From: Verrucomicrobiota bacterium
GTDB taxonomy: Bacteria; Verrucomicrobiota; Verrucomicrobiia; Opitutales; Opitutaceae
Direction of reading: 5' to 3'
Length of the DNA stretch: 64,000 bases
Assembly: GCA_016235555.1 (NCBI GenBank)
Contig: JACRKC010000083.1
Span: forward strand, 124,001 to 188,000
Shown: piece after piece, positions 42,906 to 52,191 of the stretch
Numbering within the stretch: the first letter of the stretch is position 1
How the letters are laid out: the number at the start of each line of letters is the position of its first letter
Notes under the pieces: generated by a model
Databases searched by the model: none
Told to the model about the DNA's origin: nothing
Seen by the model: only the letters and a program-made list of their open reading frames with translations
Position numbers and translations under genes: made by a program

Positions 42906-44127
42906 GCGGCTTACCGCGTTGCTCTGGGGCGACCGCTGGTGGATCGAGGGACGGACCGAACCGGTGCCGTTCGGCGATCTGCCCCGCGCCGCCGAGGTGC
43001 TCCTCGCGCAATTCGAGGGCGACGAAAAGCCCGCCCAGCTCCGGCTGATTTTTCAGCCGGCTTCGCTGGCCGCGGTCAGCGTCGCTTGCCCGAAAACCAA
43101 CCGCGAAACGCTCCGGCAGGCGTTGAGCGAGCAGTTTCCGACGCTTGACGACGCGCGCCTCGCGTGGGGCCACGAACCGATTTTCGGCGTCAATGCGCCG
43201 TTCGCCACCGTGCTCTATCACGAAACACAGGCGGGGCTATTTCTCCCGCTGGTGGCAGATTTGTATGCGGGCGGAATCGCCGTTGAGTCGGCGTGGCCAC
43301 TCGCGACGGCGCTCAACTTCGTGCCGGAAGACTGGCCGGACAGCGGCGCGATGATCGTCGTCGCCGCGGCGGAAAATCAGACGCTGGTTTACCGGCACAC
43401 GGCCGACGGTCGGCGCGAAGTCGAGACGGCGTCGGGTGCGGACGCCTCCGCTTGTGCGTTGCGGGGACTCCGCGCGGCGCTCGCCCGCACCGACACCGCC
43501 GTCTACTTGGTCGGCTGCGAAATGGCCGGTGAGCGGCTGGCCGCGCAACTGCCGACGCCCGATGTGCCGCGCGTGCGGCTCGTCCCTTGGAGCCGGCTGG
43601 CCGGCGCGATCGCTCCACTCGCGGTGACGCACCCGGCGCAATTGCTGCCGACCGAGTCGCGCTGGAGCGCGCGCCGCGCTCTGCGGGTCGCAGCCGGACT
43701 CGCCGCGACGGCGGCCATCGGCCTGTTGGCCGACACCGCCCGGGTCGGGTGGGAGCAACGGGCGGCGGTCGCGGCGGATTTTCGCACGGCTTCGACGCTG
43801 CGCGGGGAACTCGCCGCGCGGCGTGACGATGCCAGGGAACTCGCGGCGCTCCGCACCGCGGTCGAAGCGGGCGAGCCGGCGAGTGCCGTCTTCGCACCGT
43901 GGTTGCGCGCGATGGCCGCCAAGCTGCCGAGCGAAGTGGCGCTGACACGAGTGACGGCCACGCGCACCCGCGTGGCCGTCTTCGGCGGACTCACCGGAAC
44001 CTTGACCGAAGGCGCGTGGCGCGACTGGACGGCGGCCGTGACGGTCGCCGGCACCACGTGGCGGTTCCCCGACCGACCGCCGCTCCCCACCGGGGCCTTC
44101 CAACTAACCGCGACCGCCCGGAGATGA
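42877..44127 (+). CDS. PilM/GspL-like assembly-platform protein (tentative)
   Basis: This protein of about 416 residues has a large cytoplasmic N-terminal domain (about 1-265). One membrane helix follows (about 270-290, ALRVAAGLAATAAIGLLADT), then a periplasmic coiled-coil region and a small alpha/beta domain. This is the layout of GspL or a PilM-PilN fusion. ATP-binding residues of the actin-like fold are not clear by eye. The next gene has a GspM/PilO-like layout, which supports the pairing. A second start 6 bases downstream is possible. Confidence 0.65.
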   Translation: MSMFTSPRFKRLTALLWGDRWWIEGRTEPVPFGDLPRAAEVLLAQFEGDEKPAQLRLIFQPASLAAVSVACPKTNRETLRQALSEQFPTLDDARLAWGHEPIFGVNAPFATVLYHETQAGLFLPLVADLYAGGIAVESAWPLATALNFVPEDWPDSGAMIVVAAAENQTLVYRHTADGRREVETASGADASACALRGLRAALARTDTAVYLVGCEMAGERLAAQLPTPDVPRVRLVPWSRLAGAIAPLAVTHPAQLLPTESRWSARRALRVAAGLAATAAIGLLADTARVGWEQRAAVAADFRTASTLRGELAARRDDARELAALRTAVEAGEPASAVFAPWLRAMAAKLPSEVALTRVTATRTRVAVFGGLTGTLTEGAWRDWTAAVTVAGTTWRFPDRPPLPTGAFQLTATARR

Positions 44128-44825
44128 AAACCTCCTCCCTGAAAATTGCCGGGCAAACGTGGCTGATCGCGGTCGCCGCTTTCCTCCTCTTCGCCGGCGC
44201 ACTCGTCGTGCGCTGGCGACAGGGGCGGAGTTCGGCCGCGGTGCGGTTGCGGGCTCCGGCGCTGCGCGCCGAACTGGCCGCGCTGCCCGGGTCCGACGGC
44301 GCGGAACTGCTGCGCTGGCGCGGCCGGCAGGCGGAACTGCTGGCGCAACGTTGGACAGAGCCGGCCAGGACCGCGTTGGAACTCCGGCTCGGCGCGCGCT
44401 GGCGCTGGCTTCCCGTCGGGGGCGACCCGGGCACCCACTCGTATGTATTGCACGCCGCCGCGCCCGAAGCGCTGCCGTGGTCGGCCGTCGTTTCCGCCGT
44501 CGCCAGCCTCGAATCCTCGCCGGGGGCCACCGTGGAGGGCGTGACCATCGCCACTTCCGGCACACGCACCGTGCGCCAGTTCTCCGGCGTGGAAATCCAC
44601 GTTCGGTTCCAATGGGCGGAGGCCGGCACGGGGCACACCGTCCCGCCGGAATCCATCCGGCGGGACCGTGTGCTCCCCGGGCCGGATTTGCCGGGACGCG
44701 GCGCGGGACGCCGGGCCCGAGCCGCTCCACTCCGCCGCACGTCCGCCTCCGCCCAGCCTCCGGCTCCCGCGCGGCCTCCGCTGCGCTCTCGTCCCGACCA
44801 CCCGCGCCGCTCCCGGTCGCGTTAA
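44124..44825 (+). CDS. GspM/PilO-like bitopic protein (tentative)
   Basis: This 233-residue protein has a short N-terminus, a membrane helix (about 12-30), a coiled-coil segment and a ferredoxin-like-sized domain (to about 165). A very arginine/proline-rich tail of some 60 residues follows. The first 170 residues fit GspM/PilO. The basic tail is odd: its codon pattern differs from the rest, and it could be read-through beyond an original stop or a real nucleic-acid-binding tail. It overlaps the PilM-like gene by 4 bases. Confidence 0.6.
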   Translation: MKTSSLKIAGQTWLIAVAAFLLFAGALVVRWRQGRSSAAVRLRAPALRAELAALPGSDGAELLRWRGRQAELLAQRWTEPARTALELRLGARWRWLPVGGDPGTHSYVLHAAAPEALPWSAVVSAVASLESSPGATVEGVTIATSGTRTVRQFSGVEIHVRFQWAEAGTGHTVPPESIRRDRVLPGPDLPGRGAGRRARAAPLRRTSASAQPPAPARPPLRSRPDHPRRSRSR

Positions 44826-44848
44826 ATTTTGTCTCAACCTCAACCACC

Positions 44849-45079
44849 ATGATCACGCTCACATTGCAGATTCCCGAAGAAACCGCGGCCGTATTTTACG
44901 ATGCCGCCGAAGAGATCAATCGCGACCTCGACCACCCGCAGCCGAAAATCGACGCGAAAACGTTGATGGCATTTGCGCTCGCGCGGCACGACCCGCGCGA
45001 ACTCAGCGCCCAGTTCGATTTGGCGCTACGCATCGTCACCGGTCAGGCGGAAGCACCGCTGAATCCCGTTCTAAAATAG
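44849..45079 (+). CDS. Small hypothetical protein (76 aa)
   Basis: This acidic, probably all-alpha small protein starts MITLTLQIPEETAAVFYDAA. The opening strand followed by helices resembles small ribbon-helix-helix or addiction-type proteins, but basic DNA-contact residues are few. It follows the pilus genes with a 23-base gap. Function is unknown. Confidence 0.6.
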   Translation: MITLTLQIPEETAAVFYDAAEEINRDLDHPQPKIDAKTLMAFALARHDPRELSAQFDLALRIVTGQAEAPLNPVLK

Positions 45080-45165
45080 ATTTTGGCGGGGAATTTCTCC
45101 GCCCGGTGCTCACGCCGGCCCGCACCGTTTTTCGGGCCGCATCCATCCGCTAATCCACCATCATC

Positions 45166-45789
45166 ATGCCCAGTCTTAAACCCAGGAAACCGCAGCCTCC
45201 GGCGGCGGAACAACCCGCGTCCTCCGAGGGCCGCGTCGAAGAACAGTCCATGTCCGTCGGCCAGGAGACGGCCGGCAAAAACGGCACCGCGCCCGGCGCG
45301 GAGCCCGAAGCCCACGTCGAGGAGGAAATGCAGTTCCGCACCAATCCCGAGGTCGAGAAGAAGATCGCCGATTACAAGGAGGCGCACCCGCGCGAAGCGG
45401 AGTATTTCACGAAGCTCGTGAACCAGCATCCGGAGCGCGCGGTCAACTATCACCTTCTCCAGAAACAGCGACAGCACGAGATCGATACCAAGGCTGCGAT
45501 GCGGCAGATGCCGCAGGCTCAGGCGATCTACGACAAAATGACGCCGGAGTCGCGGGAACGCGTGAAGGAGCGGCTGGAGGAGGTGAACAAATACAATCAC
45601 ACGAAACGCTTTGTCGCGGCGGTGTTCGGTGAGTTGAACCGGAAATCGATGGCGGAAAACCGCCGGATGATGACCGCGCCGATTACGAAAGTGGATCTGG
45701 CCGCCGCGAAAACGACCAACGGTGCCGCGGCACTCGGCGCCGAATCGCCCCAGCCCGGGGCCGCGCCGGCTGGTATGTCGGTCGGCTAG
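45166..45789 (+). CDS. Hypothetical charged protein (207 aa)
   Basis: It has a disordered N-terminus rich in proline, glutamate and alanine, then a helical core (about 55-165; EVEKKIADYKEAHPREAEYF, VKERLEEVNKYNH). It has no signal peptide and no membrane segment. No family is recognised. Codon use has the strong third-position GC bias of real genes in this element. It sits in the element backbone ahead of the methyltransferase-helicase. Confidence 0.65.
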   Translation: MPSLKPRKPQPPAAEQPASSEGRVEEQSMSVGQETAGKNGTAPGAEPEAHVEEEMQFRTNPEVEKKIADYKEAHPREAEYFTKLVNQHPERAVNYHLLQKQRQHEIDTKAAMRQMPQAQAIYDKMTPESRERVKERLEEVNKYNHTKRFVAAVFGELNRKSMAENRRMMTAPITKVDLAAAKTTNGAAALGAESPQPGAAPAGMSVG

Positions 45790-45792
45790 ACC

Positions 45793-46062
45793 GTGGCCGT
45801 TCATCCCACGATCCGGAAGGCGATCCTGGAGCACCTGGACAAGGGCGCCTTCGAGCTGCGTGTGGCGACGAACTTTGATGCCCTCAAAGCGACGCCGGCG
45901 CATGACAGCTTGAAGGCCGCTCTGGCTCAGGTGGAACAGGCGCGTGTCTGGGTGCGCGAATGCCTCGACGTGGACGGACCCAAACCCGCGCAGCAGCTTC
46001 CGCCGGTGGGCGAGGGCTTGCCGCTGACCCGCAAGGAGCGCCTTGGCTATCGCTGGCCGTGA
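45793..46062 (+). CDS. Hypothetical protein (89 aa), GTG start
   Basis: This small helical protein starts with GTG 3 bases after the upstream stop. It has a basic C-terminal end (LTRKERLGYRWP). No family is recognised. It forms a likely unit with the preceding gene. Confidence 0.55.
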   Translation: MAVHPTIRKAILEHLDKGAFELRVATNFDALKATPAHDSLKAALAQVEQARVWVRECLDVDGPKPAQQLPPVGEGLPLTRKERLGYRWP

Positions 46063-46101
46063 CGCGGACGTGGACGTTTCGGCATTGAAATCGATGAGGC
46101 G

Positions 46102-49100
46102 ATGGCGCACAAAAAAATCAACGACCCCGGACAGCTCGATCTGTTCGGTCTGACGCACGATGACCACGCTCCTCGGATACGCCCATCTGGCGAAAGCCCA
46201 TTGGCAGGAACACTGCCCGCGGATGTTTCACGGACTGGAAGCGACCGGCCGGTTGGAGACGGAGCTGGCGGCAGCGGAAGAGCAAACGCTGGCGGAAATG
46301 GAAACGCTGCAACGGGAATTCCGCCAGCAGGGCCTGACGCCGGCGTCGTCCCACCTGCAGGCGTGGGAACTGGTCCGGGAGAAGTATCTCCTGCTGCCAC
46401 CCGAAGCGGCGGAGTAGCCGCCGCCCGAAATCAAAATAACTACCGGCTCTCGGATGCGGATGAGCTGGGCAAAGGCGGGCCGAAGCAGAAATTCCGGCAG
46501 AATGTCGCGGCGATTGTTGCGCTGAGAAAAATTGAGGCAGAAGGCCGCAGCGCAACCGCCGAGGAAAAATCGGTCTTGGCGAAATACTCCGGCTGGGGCG
46601 GATTGCCGCAGGTGTTCGCGACCGCCAAGGAAGCCCCGAAATGGCAGGCCGAACAGGCCGAGTTGAAGGAGCTGTTGTCGCATGACGACTACACCTCAGC
46701 GCAGGCGACGGTCCTCAATGCACACTTTACCGCGCCCGTCGTGGTGAGCGCCATGTATGCGGCCGTCTCGCGCCTCGGGTTCACCCACGGTCGGGTGCTC
46801 GAACCGGCGTGCGGACTCGGGCATTTTTTCGGGCTGATGCCGCAGGAGATGGCCGCGAAATCCGAACTCACGGGCATCGAGGTCGACGGCGTGACCGCGC
46901 GCTTGGCGCAGGCGCTTTACCCGGACGCGGATATTCGGATCAAGCCGTTCGAGAAAGCAGTGCTCGCGACGAACTCGTTCGATTTGGCGATTTCCAATGT
47001 GCCGTTCGGCGACTACGCGCCGTTCGATTCACGGCTCAACCCGAGAAAATTCCTGATCCACGATTATTTTCTCGTGGCGGCGGCCGAGGTGGTCCGACCC
47101 GGCGGATTGATCGCCTTCATCACGTCGCGCGGCACGCTCGACAAACAGTATCCGAATCTGCGCGAGGCTGTGGCGCAGAAATGCGAATTTGTCGGAGCGA
47201 TTCGGTTGCCGCACACCGCGTTCAAGCAGATCGCCAACACGGAGGTGACGACCGATATTTTGTTTCTACGGAAGCGGGCACCGGGCGAACGGAAATCCGG
47301 CGTCGCGTGGCGGGAGAGCAAGCCGTTCGGAGAAAAGGCGATTTTCCTGAACGAATATTTTCATGAAAGGCCCGAGATGATGCTCGGCCGGCTGGAGCGT
47401 GCGGAGCATGGCATGTATGGCCGTGACGAGGTGCGGCTGGCCGATGACGGCCGGGATCTCGCGGCGGCGCTCGCGACCGCCGTCGCGGCGTTGCCGATGG
47501 GCGTCTATCAGCCGTTGTCCGAGAGCGCGCAGCAGGCGGTGCGACAGTCGATCCCCGCTCCCCCGGGGGTGAAGCCCAACGCGTATGTGCTCACCGCCGA
47601 GGGCGGCGGCACGATCGCGCGGCGCGAAGGCGACGAACTGCGGCTGCTCACGGAACTGCCGGTGTCGCTGGCGCAGCGTCTGCGCCGTTTGATCAACGTC
47701 CGTGACGCGGCGCGGGAATGTCTCCGCACGCAAGTGGAGGACCGCAGCGACACCGAGATCGAGGGCGCGCGGTTCCGGCTCAACCAGGACTACGACTACT
47801 TCGCGGGGAAGTTCGGTCCGGTGTCGAGTCCGGCCAACGTGCGGGCGTTTGCGGGTGACCCGGATGCGCCCCTGCTGCTCTCACTGGAAATCTACGACCA
47901 GGAGCGGGACACCGCAGTGAAAACGGCGATTTTTCGGGAGCGCACGATCCAGCGGCGGCTGCCGGTGCAGCACGCCACCGGTGCCAAGGAAGCCTTGGTG
48001 GTCACGCTGAGCGAACGGGGTCGCGTCGATCTCGATCACATGACTCAACTGCTCGGCCGGCCGGCGGAGGAATTCCTGCCGGAATTGACGGGTGTGTTGT
48101 TTCGGAACCCGACGACGCAGGCGTGGGAGACGGACGACGAATACCTGTCGGGCAACGTGCGAGAAAAACTCGCCGTCGCCGAAGCGGCGGCGTCAGCGGA
48201 CCCGCGCTATGCGATCAACGCAGAGGCGTTGCGCGCGCTGCAGCCGGTTGACTTGAAGGCATCCGAAATCGACGCCCGGCTCGGCAGTGTGTGGATTCCC
48301 GCGGAGGATATCGCCGACTTTACACGCGAGATTCTTCGGGCGCCGGGTGCGGGCGATGCGCAGGTGAGCCACGCGGCCGAGCTCGCGCTCTGGACGGTCG
48401 AGGTGAGTCACGAGGTGAAAACAAGCGTCGCCAATCGCAACGAATGGGGGACGGAGCGGGTGCCCGCGCACGAGTTGATCGAGCAGGCGCTCAATCTGCG
48501 AACGCCGACCGTCTTCGATTACGATGACAAGGGCGGCACCCGCATAAACGCGACCGCCACCGAGGGGGCGCGCGAAAAGCAGCAAAAATTGCGCGACCGT
48601 TTCACTGAATGGCTTTGGCAGAGCGACGGCCGGAGGGAGCGGTTGGTCGCATTCTACAACCGCGAATTCAACAACGTGCGGCTCCGGGCGTTCAATGGCG
48701 ACCATTTGCAGCTTCCCGGCGTGAGCCCGGCAATTGTGCTGCGCCCCCATCAGAAGGCCGGCGTGTGGCGCATTCTGCAAACGCCCAATACGCTTTTGGC
48801 CCATACGGTCGGCGGCGGAAAAACATTTGCCATGGCCGCGGCGGCGATGGAATTGAAACGCCTGGGGCTCGCGCGAAAGCCCATGTTCGTAGTGCCAAAT
48901 CACATGTTGGGGCAGTTCTCGTCGGAACTACTTTTGTTGTATCCCGGTGCGAACGTGCTCGCGGCGGGCAAGGATGATTTTGCGAGTGCGGGCCGGCGTG
49001 AATTGATGAGTCGCATCGCCACCAACAACTGGGACGCGGTGATCGTGACTCATTCCGGTTTTGAGCGACTGCCGATTTCCACGGCGGCGCAGAAACAGTT

Positions 49101-51960
49101 TTTTCAAATTCAACTCGAAGAATTGGAGGCGTGCATCCGCGAGGTGAAGGGCGGCGGGGGCAGCCGGATCGTGAAGGAAATCGAGCGGGCCAAGAAGCGG
49201 CTCGAATTCAAATTGGAATCGCTCGCGGCCGAGCATCGAAAGGACAATACTCTGACGTTCGAGGAACTGGGCGTCGACCGGCTGTTCGTGGACGAGGCGC
49301 AGGCATTCAAGAACCTGTTCTACACGACGAAAATGACGCGCGTGGCCGGCTTGCCGCAAACCGCGTCTGAGCGGGCTTTCGATATGCTCCTCAAAGTGCG
49401 GCACGTGCAGAGCGTCAACGGCGGCGGCGGAGTCACCTTCGCGACCGGCACGCCGATCACGAACACGATGGCGGAGATGTTCACGATGCAGCGGTATCTT
49501 CAGCCGGAGGTGCTGCAAAAGCTAAGACTGAAGCATTTCGATGCCTGGGCGGCGACGTTTGGCGAGACGGTCACTGCGATGGAGCTGGCGCCCGACGGCG
49601 CCGGGTATCGGCTGAACACGCGGTTCGCGCGGTTCGTGAATGTGCCGGAGTTGATGCACCTGTTTCGTCAGATGGCGGATGTGCAGACAGCGGCGATGCT
49701 GAAACTGCCGGTGCCCGCGCTCGATGGTGGCAAGGCGCGGGTCGTGCAGGCGCCGTGCTCGCCGGAGTTGAAGGAGATCGTCGCGGCACTCGCGAAGCGC
49801 GCGGAAAAATTGAAGACCGACCACGTGCCGCCGTGGGAAGACAACATGCTCAAGATTACCGGCGAGGGCCGAAAGGCGGCGTTGGACTTGCGGTTGGTGC
49901 GCCCCGATGCGCCTGACCATGCGGACAGCAAGGTGAACACGGCCGTGCGCGAAGTCTTTTCCGTCTGGCAGGAGACACGGGCGAAAAAACTTTCGCAGAT
50001 GGTGTTTTGCGACCTGTCCACGCCTAAGGTGGAGGGTCAGGGATTTTCGGTCTATCAGGACGTGAAGGCGAAGCTGGTGCGCCTTGGCGTCCCGGCCGCG
50101 GAAATCGCGTTCATCCAGGACTACGACAGCGACGCGTCGAAGCTGGCGTTGTTTCGGGATGTGCGCGCGGGCAAGGTGCGCGTGCTCATGGGCTCCACGC
50201 AGAAGATGGGCGCGGGCACGAATGCCCAGACGCTCCTCGTCGCCGAGCACCATTTAGATGCGCCGTGGCGACCGGCCGACATTGAGCAGCGCGAGGGGCG
50301 GATTCTGCGGCAGGGAAACACCAATCCTGTCGTGAAGATCCTGCGCTATGTCACAGAGGGGAGTTTCGACGCCTACATGTGGCAGACGTTGGAGACCAAG
50401 GCGAAGTTCATCAGCCAGATCATGACCGGCGAATCCACCGCGCGCCGGATCGAGGATTTGGACACGCCGGCGCTGACGTATGCCGAGGTGAAAGCGATAG
50501 CGTCCGGCAACCCGCTCGTGATCGAAAAGGCCAAGGTCGATGCTGAGGTCATGCGTTTATCGCGGCTGCGGGCCGAGCACAACGAGTCGCAATACACGGC
50601 GCGGGCGCGGTTGCGGATGACGGAACAGGATGCCGTGCGGTTCGAACGCTGGACCGGGCAAATCAAGCAGGACATGGCGACGAGACGGGACACCCACGGG
50701 GAGAGGTTTCAGATGACCGTCAACGGTGAGGTGTTCACCGACCGGCCCAAAGCCGGGGCGGCGCTCATCTACGCGGTGGAGGATCACAAGCGGGATCATT
50801 TGCTGGGCCGGCCGTCGACGGCGGTGCTGGGCGAACTCGCCGGCTTCAAGATCGAGTTTCGCTCGACCAATTCCGAAAAGCTCACACTGCGGGGCGCGAT
50901 GGAGTATTCCGCGAATGTCACGCCGTCGCCGGTCGGGATCGTGGCGTCGCTGGAACATGCGGTGCGCACGATCGAGGAGGATTTGGCGCGTTGCACCCAA
51001 AGTTTGGAGCGTGCCAAAAAGGAGCGGGTGGAGTTCGGCGTCCTTGCGGAAAAAGTATTCGAGCATGAGGAGCGCTATCGGCAGTTGGCGCTGCGGCAGT
51101 CGGAGTTGGTGAAGGCGCTCGACATCACGAAGAATCAGGCGTCCGAACGGCTGGCGACCGAATCACAGGAGACCGAAACATCGGAAAAGGAGGAGCCGGC
51201 CGAAAATGAGGCATCGGAGGAGCGGCCGACGCCGGCGAAGAGATCGCGGGAGACGGCGGCGCAGACTCCACCCATCGCGGAGGCGGTCGTCGGGCGGCAG
51301 AAGGTGACAGCACCCAAGACCAAGCCGCCGGAACTAAAGACACCCTCAGAAATGCTCGGCCCCAACGGGCATAGGGTAGATGCGAGTGCCGCCAACTGGG
51401 ACGGTGAAGGATTCTTCCGCGTGAAGATGAAAGCGAAGCCGACGAGCAAACAGGTCGTGGGAGAGTGGAAGGACTATCACAGCATCCCGCAGAAGGCGCG
51501 GGATGAATTTGCCTTTGGCCTGAGCACCGACGGTGTGCCGCTGGTTTTTCATCGCCTGCGCACGATTGACGGTGCGTTGCGGTTCAACTGGTCGCCGGTG
51601 GGCGAACATGGCGGAGGCGGGATGGGATTGTCGGCGAGCCACCGCGGCAAAGGCATCGGCCGAGAATTCGTCCGGTGGATGATGGAGCACGGTCACTGGA
51701 CGGGGACCGCCCTGGGATATTCGCCTGCGGGCAAGGCAACGGTGTTGTCGGCGCACCGGGCGATTGTAGCGCAGGCGATGGCGGAAAATCGGCCGGTCTC
51801 GGCGGCGGCGGCCGACGCCTATCAGCTCAGCCCGCCGAAGGGTTACTTGCGCGAGGGAGAGACGTATCGCTTCGTGCGGGTCAAGGGACTCGAGGCCGAT
51901 CCGAAGCAGGCCCATGACGAGTCGGCCCCAGTGCGGCGCGTGAAGTTGCGCGTCGCGTAA
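46102..51960 (+). CDS. Giant DNA methyltransferase-helicase (1952 aa)
   Basis: This is a fusion typical of large conjugative elements. After an N-terminal PG-rich linker (about 20-110) comes an N6-adenine-methyltransferase-like domain with SAM motif LEPACGLGHFFG (about 233) and the catalytic-motif variant NVPFGDY (about 298). A superfamily-2 helicase follows: ATP loop HTVGGGKTFAMA (about 907), VDEAQAF (about 1063), GSTQKMGAGTN and QREGRILRQGN (motif VI). A coiled-coil region and an acidic linker lead to a ~190-residue C-terminal domain of unknown type. In the family the catalytic motif is NPPF/Y; here Asn-Val-Pro-Phe is kept in spirit. Suggested roles are protecting transferred DNA or anti-restriction, both unproven. 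Confidence 0.88.
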   Translation: MAHKKINDPGQLDLFGLTHDDHAPRIRPSGESPLAGTLPADVSRTGSDRPVGDGAGGSGRANAGGNGNAATGIPPAGPDAGVVPPAGVGTGPGEVSPAATRSGGVAAARNQNNYRLSDADELGKGGPKQKFRQNVAAIVALRKIEAEGRSATAEEKSVLAKYSGWGGLPQVFATAKEAPKWQAEQAELKELLSHDDYTSAQATVLNAHFTAPVVVSAMYAAVSRLGFTHGRVLEPACGLGHFFGLMPQEMAAKSELTGIEVDGVTARLAQALYPDADIRIKPFEKAVLATNSFDLAISNVPFGDYAPFDSRLNPRKFLIHDYFLVAAAEVVRPGGLIAFITSRGTLDKQYPNLREAVAQKCEFVGAIRLPHTAFKQIANTEVTTDILFLRKRAPGERKSGVAWRESKPFGEKAIFLNEYFHERPEMMLGRLERAEHGMYGRDEVRLADDGRDLAAALATAVAALPMGVYQPLSESAQQAVRQSIPAPPGVKPNAYVLTAEGGGTIARREGDELRLLTELPVSLAQRLRRLINVRDAARECLRTQVEDRSDTEIEGARFRLNQDYDYFAGKFGPVSSPANVRAFAGDPDAPLLLSLEIYDQERDTAVKTAIFRERTIQRRLPVQHATGAKEALVVTLSERGRVDLDHMTQLLGRPAEEFLPELTGVLFRNPTTQAWETDDEYLSGNVREKLAVAEAAASADPRYAINAEALRALQPVDLKASEIDARLGSVWIPAEDIADFTREILRAPGAGDAQVSHAAELALWTVEVSHEVKTSVANRNEWGTERVPAHELIEQALNLRTPTVFDYDDKGGTRINATATEGAREKQQKLRDRFTEWLWQSDGRRERLVAFYNREFNNVRLRAFNGDHLQLPGVSPAIVLRPHQKAGVWRILQTPNTLLAHTVGGGKTFAMAAAAMELKRLGLARKPMFVVPNHMLGQFSSELLLLYPGANVLAAGKDDFASAGRRELMSRIATNNWDAVIVTHSGFERLPISTAAQKQFFQIQLEELEACIREVKGGGGSRIVKEIERAKKRLEFKLESLAAEHRKDNTLTFEELGVDRLFVDEAQAFKNLFYTTKMTRVAGLPQTASERAFDMLLKVRHVQSVNGGGGVTFATGTPITNTMAEMFTMQRYLQPEVLQKLRLKHFDAWAATFGETVTAMELAPDGAGYRLNTRFARFVNVPELMHLFRQMADVQTAAMLKLPVPALDGGKARVVQAPCSPELKEIVAALAKRAEKLKTDHVPPWEDNMLKITGEGRKAALDLRLVRPDAPDHADSKVNTAVREVFSVWQETRAKKLSQMVFCDLSTPKVEGQGFSVYQDVKAKLVRLGVPAAEIAFIQDYDSDASKLALFRDVRAGKVRVLMGSTQKMGAGTNAQTLLVAEHHLDAPWRPADIEQREGRILRQGNTNPVVKILRYVTEGSFDAYMWQTLETKAKFISQIMTGESTARRIEDLDTPALTYAEVKAIASGNPLVIEKAKVDAEVMRLSRLRAEHNESQYTARARLRMTEQDAVRFERWTGQIKQDMATRRDTHGERFQMTVNGEVFTDRPKAGAALIYAVEDHKRDHLLGRPSTAVLGELAGFKIEFRSTNSEKLTLRGAMEYSANVTPSPVGIVASLEHAVRTIEEDLARCTQSLERAKKERVEFGVLAEKVFEHEERYRQLALRQSELVKALDITKNQASERLATESQETETSEKEEPAENEASEERPTPAKRSRETAAQTPPIAEAVVGRQKVTAPKTKPPELKTPSEMLGPNGHRVDASAANWDGEGFFRVKMKAKPTSKQVVGEWKDYHSIPQKARDEFAFGLSTDGVPLVFHRLRTIDGALRFNWSPVGEHGGGGMGLSASHRGKGIGREFVRWMMEHGHWTGTALGYSPAGKATVLSAHRAIVAQAMAENRPVSAAAADAYQLSPPKGYLREGETYRFVRVKGLEADPKQAHDESAPVRRVKLRVA
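46160..46417 (+). CDS. Small conserved-type protein overprinted on the helicase linker
   Basis: These 85 residues lie in the +1 frame wholly inside the start of the methyltransferase-helicase gene. The sequence (HLAKAHWQEHCPRMFHGLEA ... AWELVREKYLLLPPE) closely resembles small plasmid and ICE proteins of the HWREFLPKM...REKYLLLPPE type. Third codon positions in this frame are strongly GC-rich, whereas the long frame here encodes only low-complexity proline/glycine/alanine sequence. I therefore regard it as a true gene. Function of the family is unknown. Confidence 0.7.
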   Translation: MTTLLGYAHLAKAHWQEHCPRMFHGLEATGRLETELAAAEEQTLAEMETLQREFRQQGLTPASSHLQAWELVREKYLLLPPEAAE

Positions 51961-52191
51961 GGCTGGCGGCGCTGAACGCGTGGGGACGGCAGGCGCCGCG
52001 GGCACTGGCCTGCTGGTTCGCGCGTTTTCCCGATTTTGCCATGGCCGTCAAGGTGGTGCGCGCTGCGCCGCACACCTTCCCGCCGCGCTGCGCCGGCGTG
52101 ACTGGCCATGCCTTCACGGGCCAACGCGCGAGACGCACTCGACAACCGGGCATCTAAGCCCGGCCGGGCGGCGCCACGTGCGCCGGGCACG

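Noticed and set aside
51961-52191. N-terminal extension of RadC or a small gene before it
   Set aside because: Arg/Ala-rich frames without motifs; MQQSLFDFG is a better start for RadC.
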